Origin: Blepharisma stoltei
Taxonomy: Eukaryota; Ciliophora; Heterotrichea; Heterotrichida; Blepharismidae
Length of the DNA stretch: 64,000 nt
Assembly: GCA_914767885.1 (NCBI GenBank)
Contig: CAJZBQ010000010.1
Location: 620,001-684,000, forward strand
Direction of reading: 5' to 3'
Below, in pieces: positions 42,729 through 53,635 of the stretch. Made by a program: the position numbers and the translations under genes. How positions within the stretch are numbered: position 1 is the stretch's first letter; every line of letters starts with the position of its first letter. Under the pieces are notes generated by a model, which did not search any database, was not told the origin of the DNA, and saw only the letters and a program-made list of their open reading frames with translations.

Positions 42729-45700
42729 TTATTTGGCATCATACCAGTTTTGGGCAATTTTTGCATCAGTTTCTAAGTTTATTCTAAGTGGTTCGTCCAG
42801 AGGCATTGACATGCATTCTTTTACAATCTCGAAGGCTCGGTCTGCTGAGCTTGAAGGGCCTTCTAATATAACTTCATCATGTATTTGGACTATCCCATAT
42901 TATATAAAATTTTTCCCAAAAATTCATTATAATACTGTATCATCATATTTACCTTAAAATGTATAGTAACTTCCAGCCCATCTGTTTAAGCTCATCATTA
43001 TAATTAATCCTTATCATTGCGCCGGTCACAATATCTGCTGCTCCTCCTTGTATAGGCGTATTTATAGCTGCCCTCAGAGCATGCTGCTTTTTTGAGGGAA
43101 GTTTATTATTAACTTCAGTCAATTTTCTATATCTCCCTAGCAGTGTCCTTGTATAGCCTTTACTTCTTACAAGTTTTCTTACTTGATCTTGCCAATCTTC
43201 TACTTCTTTTCGCTCAGCGTACCATCTTTTTAACGCTTCACTAGCTTCTTCTAAGCTGCAGCCCCAATCTTTTGCGAAACCATGAGCTGTTTTGCCATAC
43301 GCAATTGAAAAATTCATGGTTTTAGCTGTTTTTCTTTGTGCAGCATATAAAGATTTTAGTAAAGGTGCTGGGGGCTCGCCTTGAGATTTGTCCCATTCTA
43401 ATAGAACTTTGCCTTCATCTACAGCTTGTTTTATTTCTGGGTACATAGATATAGCTGTACGAGAGTGAAAATCGCCGCCTGCATGAAAAGCATTTATCAT
43501 TGACTGACAATTTGTCATGTGAGCTAAAACTCTAAGCTCAAGCTGGCCATAGTCAGCGACAATTAAGCAGTTTCCTGTAGATGCGATAAAAGCTTTGCGA
43601 ATTTTATATATATCTTTATCTAGAGCTGGCTGATTCTGAGCGTTTGGCTTTTTGGCTGAAAGTCTCCCAGTTTCTGTGTTAATATTTAAAGAATAATGGA
43701 TTCTTTCTTCTTTATCACACAAAGTTTGTAGAGGCTCAATATAAGTGTGAAGCAGAGTATCAATCCCTTTATATTTCGATGATTAATATGGTGGTGACGA
43801 CGAAATATGCCCTTATGGAGGTCGTGCCACTTTGGGCGCCAAAATGGTTTTATAGCCTAAGACAAGGTTCAGGCCCTTTAGTCCTAACCCTTAGTATGTG
43901 TAACCGCTGCAGTATGGGGTGGGTAAACCTTGAGAGTCAGCTGGTGACAATTCCAGCCCAGGTATTAGTTATCCGGACGGTTTCCTGGGTGTACCTCCCC
44001 GAAGGTGGCCGACAGGAGGTATTGGGATAACCTATACTTCCATAGCGTCCGATGGCGTACTGGCAGGGTGTCTTTCTAACCTGTCAACACTCTTGGAGGT
44101 CATAGTGCAAGCCCTGCTCCTAGAGAAGATCACTGTTCCAAATACCCGCTGAATTTCCGCTCGGCACGCAGGTTGGTGTCGATCAAGCGTGAGGAGGCAT
44201 GAAATCTGGTAGACGTTAAGACTCTCAATTTAATTTAATTTATATTTCAATAAAGAATCCAGTGCATAACATATAGAAATTCCAGCTTTCTCATCTCCTT
44301 GATTTTTGAAAAATTCATAAGCGATTCCATGCTTACCATTGCTCGGGTCTCCAGCTAACAACCTTAACGCTTTTCCATCCACCGATGGCATTCCAGATAT
44401 GGTCCTAAAAGGCACTGGAAGTCCTAGCCCTTTAATTGTCATATGGGTCATTTTTTTCTCACCGTCTTTTCTATCTAAATTTTCTACTAAAAATGTCCTT
44501 TCTTTACTCCCCCCCATCCTTGATCGAACGGCTCGCCATCGTTCTATCAAGGATGGGTTTAAAATAAATTTTTTATATATAAAATAAAAAATATATATAT
44601 ATATATATTTTTATTTACTTTTAAATAAGAGGGTTAAGAGTATTTAATAATTATTTTTACAGCAAAAAATTGAATTAATTTCATAAAAATAAACTGTATA
44701 AATTTTAATTTACTCCTTATTAAATTAAAATTTTTTTTTTAAATTTTAAAGAATCTCTATTTTATTAGATGATTGAGTTTTTAAGCCTAAGTTGATGATT
44801 AAATCACTTCAGATGGTTGATCTCGTAGCTTTATCGTCTCAAAGCTTCTGAAAACAACTTCATTATGTATATCTTCCCAAGCTTTTGATAGCTAATATAT
44901 TTTTATATATATAAAAATTTATATGATATGAAATCGTTCGATCCAGGATAGGGGTTAATTTTCCCAATTTTTAGTAATTTTTACAGTCAATCGTTCGATC
45001 AAGGATTGGGGGAGTTAGGAAAATACATTTGGTTTTTTAAAGACATATTTGAGGTCTTTCTTACCTCCTCTTCTTCTCCTTCACTATCAGAATTCGCTTC
45101 TCCTTGTTCTTTATTAAAAGGAGCATATAAAAATTGCTGCATATGGGCATTAGAATCTGGATTAAAATAAAGCAGATCTGGATCCACACTGTTGACCCAG
45201 CTCAAAAACTCGTTTTTATATTTAAATTTGTCATTATTCGCTTGGTCGTTGATTTTTTTCATATGTTGGAGGTCTAATTTCATGCCATTTCTTTCCATAT
45301 CTGTCAATGTTTCTCCTAGAGGCAGCCAATATTTTAAATAAAAATCCCACAAGGTAGTCATATCTTCAGATTTTAAAGGAAAACTTGATAATTCAGTAAC
45401 CAAGGCTTCTCGTAAATAAAAGGTTAATTCCTATATAAAACCTACCGCATCAAGTGTGGAATAATCTACCCATTTTTCTATATATTGTGGGGTCGTATGA
45501 AGCTCTTCTACTTCAGGAGTTACTAGAAGCTTGCTTAATCCTCCTGATTTTAAGGGTTTTTGGTAGGCAAAAAGCTCATCCATTGTCTTTTTTACCCTCA
45601 TTTTTGTGTTTGCAGTGTATTCTTTGATGGTTTTTAAGACTTCTGGGTCTTTTGTGTTGAAATTTATAAGGTCTTTGATAAGCTTGTTTTTTACTTTAGT

Positions 45701-46210
45701 CATAAGCTGGGAATAATTGTGTGTACATCTGGCTAGGCTGTATTCTTTTGGACCTCGCGAAGGGTTTGCAAGCCTTGCCATGTGCATTGTGTCGCCTCCA
45801 AAGCCAAGGACGTTAATTCCATGGTTATAAAAAATGTGACGATCAAAGCCATAGTTATGCCAAACTTTGTAATAATCAGGATTCTCAAAATAAGGCTTAA
45901 ATTCTTCAATTATACCATTTGCCTCTGCGTAATTGTCAATAAAAAGCTTTGAGCCTGAACCAAAATTTACTTCTGGACCTATAAATGCAGTAGCACAAAT
46001 TATTTGACCATTTCCTACAGGAGATTGCTCTTTAACATCGAAGCCTATTGTTTCAGTATCTCAAGCATGAATTCTTTCAGGATGACTCATAAGAATTTCC
46101 ACAACTCTTTTTGCTTGGTCTTTGGTTCGGACTATTGTAATTCCAGGAATTTTGAGGTTTTCAAAGGCAGGATTGTGGGCAATTGAACGAAAAATTCTTG
46201 TTGCTGCCAT
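42729..46210 (-). CDS. Family A DNA polymerase, plant/protist organellar (POP) type
   Basis: About 800 residues after removing a 15-nt intron (45431-45445), a family B MITE, a retroposon and a 73-bp IES. An N-terminal 3'-5' exonuclease has ExoI HAWDTETIGFD, ExoII WHNYGFDRH and ExoIII VDYSTLDAE. The polymerase domain has motif A VADYGQLELRVLAH, motif B RKTAKTMNFSIAYGKTAHG and motif C QIHDEVILE, all with the catalytic residues. POPs replicate mitochondrial (and plastid) DNA in protists. The first residues (MAATRIFRSIAHN) could form an amphipathic mitochondrial presequence. Every insert joins exactly in frame. Confidence 0.9.
42891..42965. mobile_element. 73-bp TA-bounded IES beside polymerase motif C
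   Basis: TA at 42891-42892 and 42964-42965. Removal joins QMGWKLL to VQIHDEVILEG, the catalytic HDE motif; retention gives a TAA. Similar in size to the 72-73 bp inserts in the KDM4 and first RING genes. Confidence 0.8.
43768..44248 (+). mobile_element. GC-rich retroposon in the DNA polymerase exon
   Basis: TTTATATTTC is duplicated at 43768-43777 and 44239-44248. The 461-bp element starts ATTAATATGGTGGTGACGACG-like sequence, is GC-rich, and ends in (ATTTA)-type tail units. Removing 471 bp joins ALDSLLKYK to GIDTLLHTYIEPL, the start of the polymerase finger/palm region. The duplication contains TA. Confidence 0.85.
44505..45017. mobile_element. Family B MITE in the DNA polymerase gene
   Basis: TA at 44505-44506 and 45016-45017. 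The left hairpin is CCATCCTTGATCGAACGGC/GTTCTATCAAGGATGG; right-end repeats are GTTCGATCCAGGATAGG and CGTTCGATCAAGGATTGGGG. The core matches the 21.2-kb copy in reverse orientation. Removal joins LKNQMYFP to KERTFLVENLD in frame. Confidence 0.85.
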
Positions 46211-46545
46211 TTTATAAATAAAATTTTTGGTATATTGAGAGGCTGAATTTTTGATGCAAGAAACTCAGGAATTTTTAGGAATAAAAATTAATGAGAAGCA
46301 GAAATAATAAAGTGTGTATAAAGCAAATAGAGAATGAGAAATTAGTAAATAATGAAATTTAAATAAGAGATTTCATAAAATAAGCAAGAATAATTCAGAA
46401 GAAGCTATTAATATTTCTGGTTCTCGCTAAATATTTACATTTAAGACTATAAAATTAAATATAAAATAAAATTCTTTATTTCCTCAAAATCTTAAAATAA
46501 GCTACCAAATTCATTGAGCTCTTGCATATAATTTATATTAATTAT
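46211..46545. other. AT-rich region upstream of DNA polymerase
   Basis: No gene or repeat recognised; it should contain the polymerase promoter. Confidence 0.4.
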
Positions 46546-46885
46546 TACTCCCCCCTCCATGAGCGAGCAAAATCATTAGAAATATCCCTTTTTTTGCCCT
46601 AAAACCCACCCTCAGTTAGCGATCAAACATTTTTTATGGGAAAAAAAAAAATTGATATATAAGTTATATCTAGTATCATGAAATCTCGAGCTAATTCTGT
46701 TTAATTTTAAACAAATTGAGTTTTTTAAAACATAAATTTTGCTAATTAAATTAATATTGGCTTCCAATTTTTGAGAAGTGGGGATTTTTTTAAATTTCGA
46801 AAAATTTTTTTAAAAATAAAAATTAACACCCCTCTGTTAGAAAACAAGATTTTTTTTGTTCGCTCACGGAGGGGGGGAGATAGTA
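46546..46885. mobile_element. Family A MITE, intergenic, diverged
   Basis: TA at 46546-46547, then CTCCCCCCTCCATGAGCGAGC; the right end is TTCGCTCACGGAGGGGGGGAGATAG-type followed by TA at 46884-46885. Core blocks are recognisable but mutated. It lies between the MYB gene's 3' end and the DNA polymerase promoter; ~360 bp of AT-rich DNA with no gene follows to 47246. Confidence 0.75.
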
Positions 46886-47246
46886 ATTTTTTATTTGCAT
46901 TTCCATATCAATAGCCTTAAGATTCATATCGAATTTAAAATTTTCCCTTTCTAAATCCAATAAAAAAACCAAAAGATACAAATCTCCATATCTCAAGTAA
47001 AAAAAAAAATTCAATTCCAGCCACCTCGCTAAGCGTTTTTCTGAAAATTTCCCTTTAAAAATCTTTATTTAAGCCAAACTGTAACTGTCTATAAAATCTG
47101 TAACGCAAGTAAAAATTTAAAATTCCCTTATTAAAGCTCAATTATGGGATATAAAAGCCACTTGATAAAGTAAATACACATTCAAGCTCTTATGAAATCC
47201 AATAGAATTAAATAATAAAAATTAATAATCCTAATAAGGCATAAGC

Positions 47247-48054
47247 TTATGCTTCAGACAGCCTTTTTTCTTCCTCTAAATCTTCGATTAACTTGCAAGC
47301 TATTATATCACTGGAGCAGCAGCTAAAGCCCTGGTCACGCTTTGCTTTCTTCATAAGGCTATTCCACCTATTTTTGACCCCATTCTCAGTTCTACCTGGA
47401 AGTTCTTTAGCTATTATGCTCCATTTGTTGCCGATTTTTTGCTTTAGACATAGAAGTTTTATGTCTTCTTCGTAGCTTCATTCGCCCTCTACAATAAAAT
47501 TTACTGTTTAAGTCAGGATTTAAGTGATTATGCCATCGTTCTCTGCAATGTTTCCCTTTACGGATACAGTGAGAGTCATGCAAGGCTTCATTTAGATTTC
47601 GAGAAATGAAAGCCCAGTTTTTGGTCCCATACTGAGTGACCAAATCTCTAAATTTGCCTCAATTAATAGTGAAAAAAACCTATAGATTTTTTTTTATTTT
47701 TTTTTTTTATTTTAATTACGATTTATCATCCGTTTGATTAGGACCAATTTTATTCCTAATAAAATATTGTTTTTTATTAGGAGAAGTAAGGAACTTGTCT
47801 TCGTGTTCTTTCCAAGGCTTGGTTTTTAGACCGCCTCGGCTAATTTTTGCTTTTAAGTTGTTTTTTACTGGCGCTGCCGGTGAAGGAGTCCAAGCCGGGT
47901 AAGAATATAAGTTATAAATAGGGATGTACGTATTGGTACTGAAGTCAGGGATGCATGGAACCCATACACATCCTTGAGGAATTTGTTCCACTTTTGGAAT
48001 CGGAATGTGGAGTGGAGCTTCGTTCCACTGGTAAGCGTTCAATTCACTGGCCAT
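47247..48054 (-). CDS. Two-repeat MYB transcription factor
   Basis: About 218 residues once a 16-nt intron (GTAAATTTTATTGTAG, about 47490-47505) and a 138-bp IES are removed. The Pro-rich N-terminus (~70 residues) precedes R2 (KPWKEHEDKFLRDLVTQYG, NWAFISRNLN, GKHCRERWHNHL) and R3 (GEWSYEEDIKLLCLKQKIGNKWSIIAKELPGRTENGVKNRWNSL). One R3 Trp is encoded by TGA. The regular Trp spacing is that of DNA-binding R2R3 MYB proteins. Likely nuclear regulator; targets unknown. Confidence 0.88.
47649..47788. mobile_element. 138-bp TA-bounded IES in MYB R2
   Basis: TA at 47649-47650 and 47787-47788. Removal joins EHEDKFL to RDLVTQYGTKNW, restoring helix 1 of repeat R2; retention ends the protein at TAA. Contains a 30-bp A/T run. 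Confidence 0.75.
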
Positions 48055-48195
48055 AATTTTTCTTATCCAAACTTACTATTAAGTCGAAATAACTTGAAAT
48101 TACCTAAGATTTTACTAAAATTTTTTGAGAAAAATGATTATGCCTTTGATATAAGATTTAATGTTCTAAGTATTATAAAAAAAAAAATATATATG

Positions 48196-48763
48196 CCTAA
48201 TTAGAATAATATACATTGAAATGTCGGCACGTGCCAATCTAACCTCTTGGTGCGACAGTCCAGACCTTATGTCAACAGCGAAGTGAGACGGACTCTGAGC
48301 CAAGAATCAAGTGCAGATTCAAGAAATGTGTACCTGGGGGGAAGGTTGGGTGTTTTCCTGTGGTTGGAAATGGAGGTGCTCAATAAAATCCTTTTGGATC
48401 TGAGGGTCCATGAGCATTCCTCTATCGAGAAACTGAGGTTTCGATCCGGACCAAAGGAGAGCAGTCTTTTTCCTGTAGCTATCGAAGGAAGGCAATTCGG
48501 TACCTGTCAGACTCCAAGAATCCTTAAAATCAAGTTACTCAATAGCCTGTAGCAGGGCCGCAAAAATCCATAAGCCGCCCACTTAAGACTGAAACCGCAA
48601 CGCAAGAGGTGCAGAAGGTACCGGAAGTGGCACCCATTTATGGGGATAGACCCTCTGGCTGGAGTCAAAAAAGGTAGAACCTCCTTATGGGATGTCTTTG
48701 GTGCTTGCATCACCAATACGACTAGCGCCTGTCTTAATAACTAACCTAACCTAATTAGAATAA
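48196..48763 (+). mobile_element. GC-rich retroposon R1 (copy 2)
   Basis: A perfect 14-bp duplication CCTAATTAGAATAA (48196-48209, 48750-48763) flanks a 540-bp element. It starts TATACATTGAAATGTCGGCA and ends in CTAACCTAA tail units. It aligns along its length with the reverse complement of 4667-5187 (CAGTCCAGACCTTATG, GGTTGGAAATGGAGGTGC, AAATCCATAAGCCGCCCACT in both). The CTAACCTAA tail is a retroposon tail, not a telomere. Confidence 0.8.
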
Positions 48764-48776
48764 ATAAAAATTTTCT

Positions 48777-49266
48777 TAACTCCCCATCCTTGATCGAACG
48801 ATTTCGATTTCGTTGAAAAATTCCTAAAAATTAACCCATTCTTGATCGAACAACTTTAATATATCGCAAATTTTTATATTCAAATCAATAGATAGTTAAT
48901 ATTTATTATAATTTACGGAAATAATAGTTTTCATTGGCAAATAAAAAGTAATTTACGTGTTTTCCTGAATAAACTTCACGCAATTAATCATTTGAAGTGT
49001 TTTAGGCGTCAGCCTACCTCAAAAGCTTAATATTCTAAAAAATTTAGAATTCTGAAATATTTATAAAGTGGAAAGGGGTAGCTAGAATTTTTAAATTAAC
49101 ACAATTTTTTTCATTTTATATATTTACTATCTTTAACACTCTTATTTAAAAAGTACAACAACAAAATAAAAAAATAATATATATTATTTTTATATAATTT
49201 TTTTCCAAAAAATGTTTTTAAAATCCCTGATTAATCATGAGTCGCACGATTAAGGTTAGGGGAGTA
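48777..49266. mobile_element. Family B MITE, intergenic, diverged
   Basis: TA at 48777-48778, then ACTCCCCATCCTTGATCGAAC and an internal CATTCTTGATCGAACAAC. The right end is TGAGTCGCACGATTAAGGTTAGGGGAG-like followed by TA at 49265-49266. The core (TTTAGAATTCTGAAATATTT, CTCTTATTTAAAAAG) parallels other family B copies. It directly abuts the R1 retroposon. Confidence 0.7.
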
Positions 49267-50448
49267 AGCTATACTATTTATTATATGAAAATATAATATG
49301 ATTACCAGTGAAGTATTTTATTCATTATAATTTGGTATATCATGTCTGAGGTATTTAAGTGTTAATGGCATATATAACTCCAAATAAAATCTCCATATTA
49401 TAGGTTTAATTACGTTATTTTAATTTACTGGACAAATTTCCTTCAGGTGATGTGAGTAAAAATGAATTTTATATATTTTGTTTCAATTATATTGAAAACA
49501 TTTTAAAATTTACTTGAGAATAGATTTTAAAAATTCATCGTAGATTTATAATAAAAAATTTAAGGTGCTAAAAGAATGAGGAAATATTTTTATTTATAGT
49601 AAAATGATTTCACAATCGATTATTGTGAAAATTAAAATAGCCAATAATTTTAAATTATAGAGTGTAACAGATTATCAAACATATTTAATCAAATATTTTA
49701 TAATTTTCAATCTTTTATATTAATTGTAAATTGTTTATTGACTTATTGTGATTAGAATTTTAATATCAAACAAATGAAATCAATATATACTCATTTAGAA
49801 ATTTAGAGTTATTATAGAATTAGCAATGCTATTGTTTAAATTTCAATGCGTCTTTAGAAATGATTTGCAATTTATATCATTCATGCTTAAATAAATATAC
49901 TTTAAGCTTTTATATCAAAAAAAATTAAATAAACATTTGCTTTTTGTTCCTTTATTTTGATCTCACTTTTTGCAAACCAAGCTTCATTGCTAGCTTTAAA
50001 TAATGCTAAAAGCGAAAAAGAGAATTTCTGTTTAAAACATCTCTATATATAAACATTATTTTATTTAAAATTATTTTGATATCAAAAATTTTCATTTTAA
50101 TTTGATCATAGCCAATATTTCTTTGGCCAGAAATTCGAAAACAATGAAAATTTTTAGCATTTCTAATCTCATTATTAAATTTTTGAAACTTTCATTAAGA
50201 CTTTTTAGCAAATTTAAATTAGTTTGCTCTTTAATATTTGATTCTTATAATAAAGCTTGGTTAAATATAAATATAGTAATTCGCTAATTGCAGCAAAGCA
50301 GATTATGATAATTGATCTATCAAAAAAACTCGTAGCATTTGAAAAATCCCTATTCTAATAATGGATATAATTTCGTCAGTTTATTACACAATTCAAAATG
50401 GAATGGCCAATTTACTGGAGTAAAAATGAGTGACTATAATCGAAAAAT
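49267..50448. other. Long AT-rich stretch, no gene seen
   Basis: About 1.2 kb of very AT-rich DNA. A short frame at 50102-50287 has no recognisable features and looks accidental. No inverted repeats or tandem arrays noticed. Confidence 0.4.
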
Positions 50449-50664
50449 ATGGGTTGCTGCATTTCAAGAAACAGTGATAAAATAATCACAAATAAAAATT
50501 ATAATCAAAGTGAAAATTCCACCCTATCAGAAAAACTTCATATAGTTTTAAGAAACAAAACCAAAAAATTATTTTTCAAATTTTCAATCTTAAAAACATA
50601 TAAAAAGAAATCAGGCTTTGCCAAGCTAAGAAAATATTTTTCTCTTTTTATCATAATTGATTAG
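50449..50664 (+). pseudogene. N-terminal CDPK-like fragment (MGCC)
   Basis: MGCCISRNSDK... through FSILKTYKKKS is homologous to the N-terminus of the full copy at 51176, including the myristoylation Gly2 and palmitoylation-type Cys3/Cys4. Homology stops abruptly after KTYKKKS; the remaining 16 codons are unrelated and end in TAG. The missing remainder is exactly what the 53636-54967 block provides, so this may be the first exon of an interrupted gene rather than a dead fragment. Confidence 0.65.
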
Positions 50665-51175
50665 AAAGAAAGATCAATTCTTAAATGCAAATAGAATCAA
50701 AAATGAACAGAAATTTCTATTAAAAAAGGTGAATACTGTGCTTATCCTCTTGCAATAAAGAATTGCGAACTATTCTCTTGATCATTTCTTCTATAATCCC
50801 CTTCTGCAAAATAATAATTAGCAAATTCCGAAAAATCAATTCCTTTTGAAATCACATAGCAATTATTATATCTTAACATTTATAAATATTCTAAAATAGC
50901 ATATATAATAAATGTTTCAATTTATTATAATTTTTTATCAACCTTGAATATAAATATTTATGAGCTTGCTTTTTAACAATTAAATTTCATAATAGCTTTT
51001 TACACAAAAAAATTATAAGCAACCATATTCAATTAAGCTTAATTCTGCATCAAAACAATTAATAGAGTTTAAATAATTACTAGCTTATTGACGGTTATAA
51101 TTTTGCAATTATAGCAGGGATAAAAAAACGGCATATTTACTGAAATGCCCAAATAAGAGATTATAATAAAAATAT

Positions 51176-52645
51176 ATGGGCTGCTGCTTTTCAAGAAATA
51201 GCAATAAACTCGCCCCAGCTGAAGCTACTGATTCTAATTTAACAGAACCCTCCACTAGTCCAGAAAAACTTCCTATAATTTTAAGAAACAAAAATCAAAA
51301 GAAATTCCTATCCAAATTTTCAATCCTAAAGACCTATAAAAAGAAATCCAATGGATCAATTTATCTTGTAAAAGAAAAAAAGACTAAGAAGTGTAAAATA
51401 ATAGAAGAGTACCACAAAAACAATAAAAACCGATCAGATATAATTAATGACCATCTAGAAAACTTTCAAAGCCTTGATCATCCAAATATCATTAAAATAT
51501 TCCAAATTGTAGAAACCAAATTAAAGGTTTACTTCGTAAGAGAATATTGCTCAGGAGGCGGACTTCTTGAGAAAATCATCAAAACTAAACAAATAAGCAA
51601 AAATCAAGTGGCAAAGTATATTCGTGACATTTTAAATGTAGTGAGCCATTGCCATAGCCAAGATATAGCGATTCAAGATTTGAATCCAGGGCATATTTTA
51701 CTCGACTCAAAAAATGAAAATGCAAATATAAAGGTCGTTGTGGGAAAAGTAAAGGAAAATAATTTATCCAAAAAAAGCATCACAGACGTAATTTTAAAGT
51801 AGATTTGCTATATGGCACCAGAAATGTTTAAAGGAGAATATAGAAAAGAAGCTGATGTATGAAGCTGTGGACTAATTTTATGGACTTTAATATTCGGAAG
51901 GCCTCCCTTTCATGGCAAAACTCGTAAAAAAGTAATTGAGTCTATAAATAAAGGCCTAAACCTTACAGATAAGGCTTGGGCTGAGATTTCTGATGAGCTC
52001 AAAGATCTCATCTCAAAAATGCTCGAAAAAAATCCTGAAATCAGGATTTCAGCCAAAGATGCTTTAGAGCACCCTTGAATTCAGGCTAGGTCTAATAATC
52101 AAGTCCCTGATAGAGCATGTGCTATAGACGTATTATCTCGCTTATCAAAATTTAATGTATTTTTTATTTAGGCAAAATCACATGTCCAGAAGGCTATATT
52201 AGATTTTATATCTTACAATACAGCTTTAGCAAGAGAAGAAAAAGAATTAAAAGAAACAGTTAAATCGATTGACGAAGATGGAGATGGCAAGCTCAGTCCT
52301 GATGAAATTTATAAAGCTTTCAAAATCTTGCTGCTTGGCTCTAAAGAAGAAGCAAATTCTGTGATGGTAGCATGCGATAATGATGAAAGCGGACATATTA
52401 AATATTCTGAATTTATTACTGGGGTTTTACAATGGGACAAAAAAATCCATGAAAATCAGTTAAGAGAAATTTTTACAAATTATGATGCAAATGGAGATGG
52501 GATTTTGACGATTGAAGAGCTTAAAGAATGTGTGATTGGAGAAAAAGGAAAAGAATGGGAGCATTTCTTAGATGATATGAAAGTTGAAAATAATCATTTA
52601 ATTACCGCTGATGAATTGGGAACTTATTTTCAATCCAAGTTTTAA
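51176..52645 (+). CDS. CDPK-like pseudokinase with EF-hands
   Basis: Two 15-nt introns (51788-51802, 52157-52171) join a ~480-residue protein. The N-terminal MGCC suggests dual acylation and membrane attachment. The kinase domain has CDPK layout (SLDHPNIIKIFQIVE, EYCSGGGLLEKI, APEMFKGEYRKEADVWSCG, FGRPPFHGKT). The Gly loop is KKSNGS, the catalytic loop is IQDLNPGHILL instead of HRDLKPEN, and DFG is replaced by VGK. Three good EF-hand loops follow (DEDGDGKLSPDE, DNDESGHIKYSE, DANGDGILTIEE) and a weak fourth. It is probably a catalytically inactive Ca2+ sensor; one Trp in DVWSCG is TGA. Confidence 0.85.
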
Positions 52646-53635
52646 TGAAAACTAAGAGGATTAATGATAGTTTCAATTAATTTTATTTCTTATATGATTT
52701 CATGATTATAGTTAATGTTAAAAACAATTGCTACTATGCTTTGATGATGCTATATATAAATATGGAAAAAATTGTTAATTGTGCATTGAATTTTATTCAC
52801 TGCTTATATAAGAAGATATCAGTCTATAAGCAGCATTTTAAGGTCATTTGTGTATAACAATTAATTATATTCTACCCTCCTGTCGTAATCTTTCATTTAA
52901 TGGTTCAGAAAAAGATATATGGCTTAAAACCTACATATTAAAATAACATATTCAATAATTAAAAATTCTCTGAAATATCAATTATTGGGCAATTAAGCTT
53001 TTTTAAGGCTAAATATGGGTTAAATATTTTTTAAATTATAAGGCATAAAGGCTTAGAAAGAAATTATAATATCATAAACTCTTTCAATATTTTGATCCTT
53101 TTAATTAGCGATTCAATTAATATAAATCGCTTATTTTAGTGAAACATAGTCAAATTTATTTATATTGAAGAGATATATTTATACTATTAAAATGCTTTAA
53201 TCATATTAGGGTTGTTATAAGCTTAATTATTAAAAAATCACTATATAAAAACAGAAGACAGAAATTTAGAATTTGAGGGGTAGAAAGTAGCATTTATTTT
53301 TAACATCAAAGTTATTTTATAATCATTTAAAAATATTAAAATAATAAGAATTAACGCTAAAAATGATTATAATATAAAATGTTAATAAAAAAAACTATTA
53401 TGGGGTTTTTCATTCAAAATACTTGTTTTAGATTATCATTCTAAACACTTATTTGTAAATATGAACTTTTTCAATTCGCACAATTTTCAATTAATATTTG
53501 TCTCTAATTTAGATTTCATACCTCAAATTTTGTTTCTAAGCTTAAAATCAGATGTATAAACAAAAATTAAAATTAACTTATTAATATATAGCGTTTTTCT
53601 ACTGTTTTGCAGTTATCTAAGAGTATATATTATAA
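52646..53635. other. AT-rich spacer between CDPK-like units
   Basis: About 1 kb, very AT-rich, no gene, hairpin or N-terminal CDPK exon recognisable, although the next unit lacks its N-terminus. Confidence 0.45.

Noticed and set aside
44339-44587. Frames across family B MITE ends
   Set aside because: They run from the antisense of the polymerase gene into the MITE and have no independent support.
48740-48763. CTAACCTAACCTAA tract as an internal telomere
   Set aside because: Only about two units, at the 3' end of a retroposon and inside its target duplication; the related copy at 4.67 kb has TAATCC units instead. A retroposon tail explains it.
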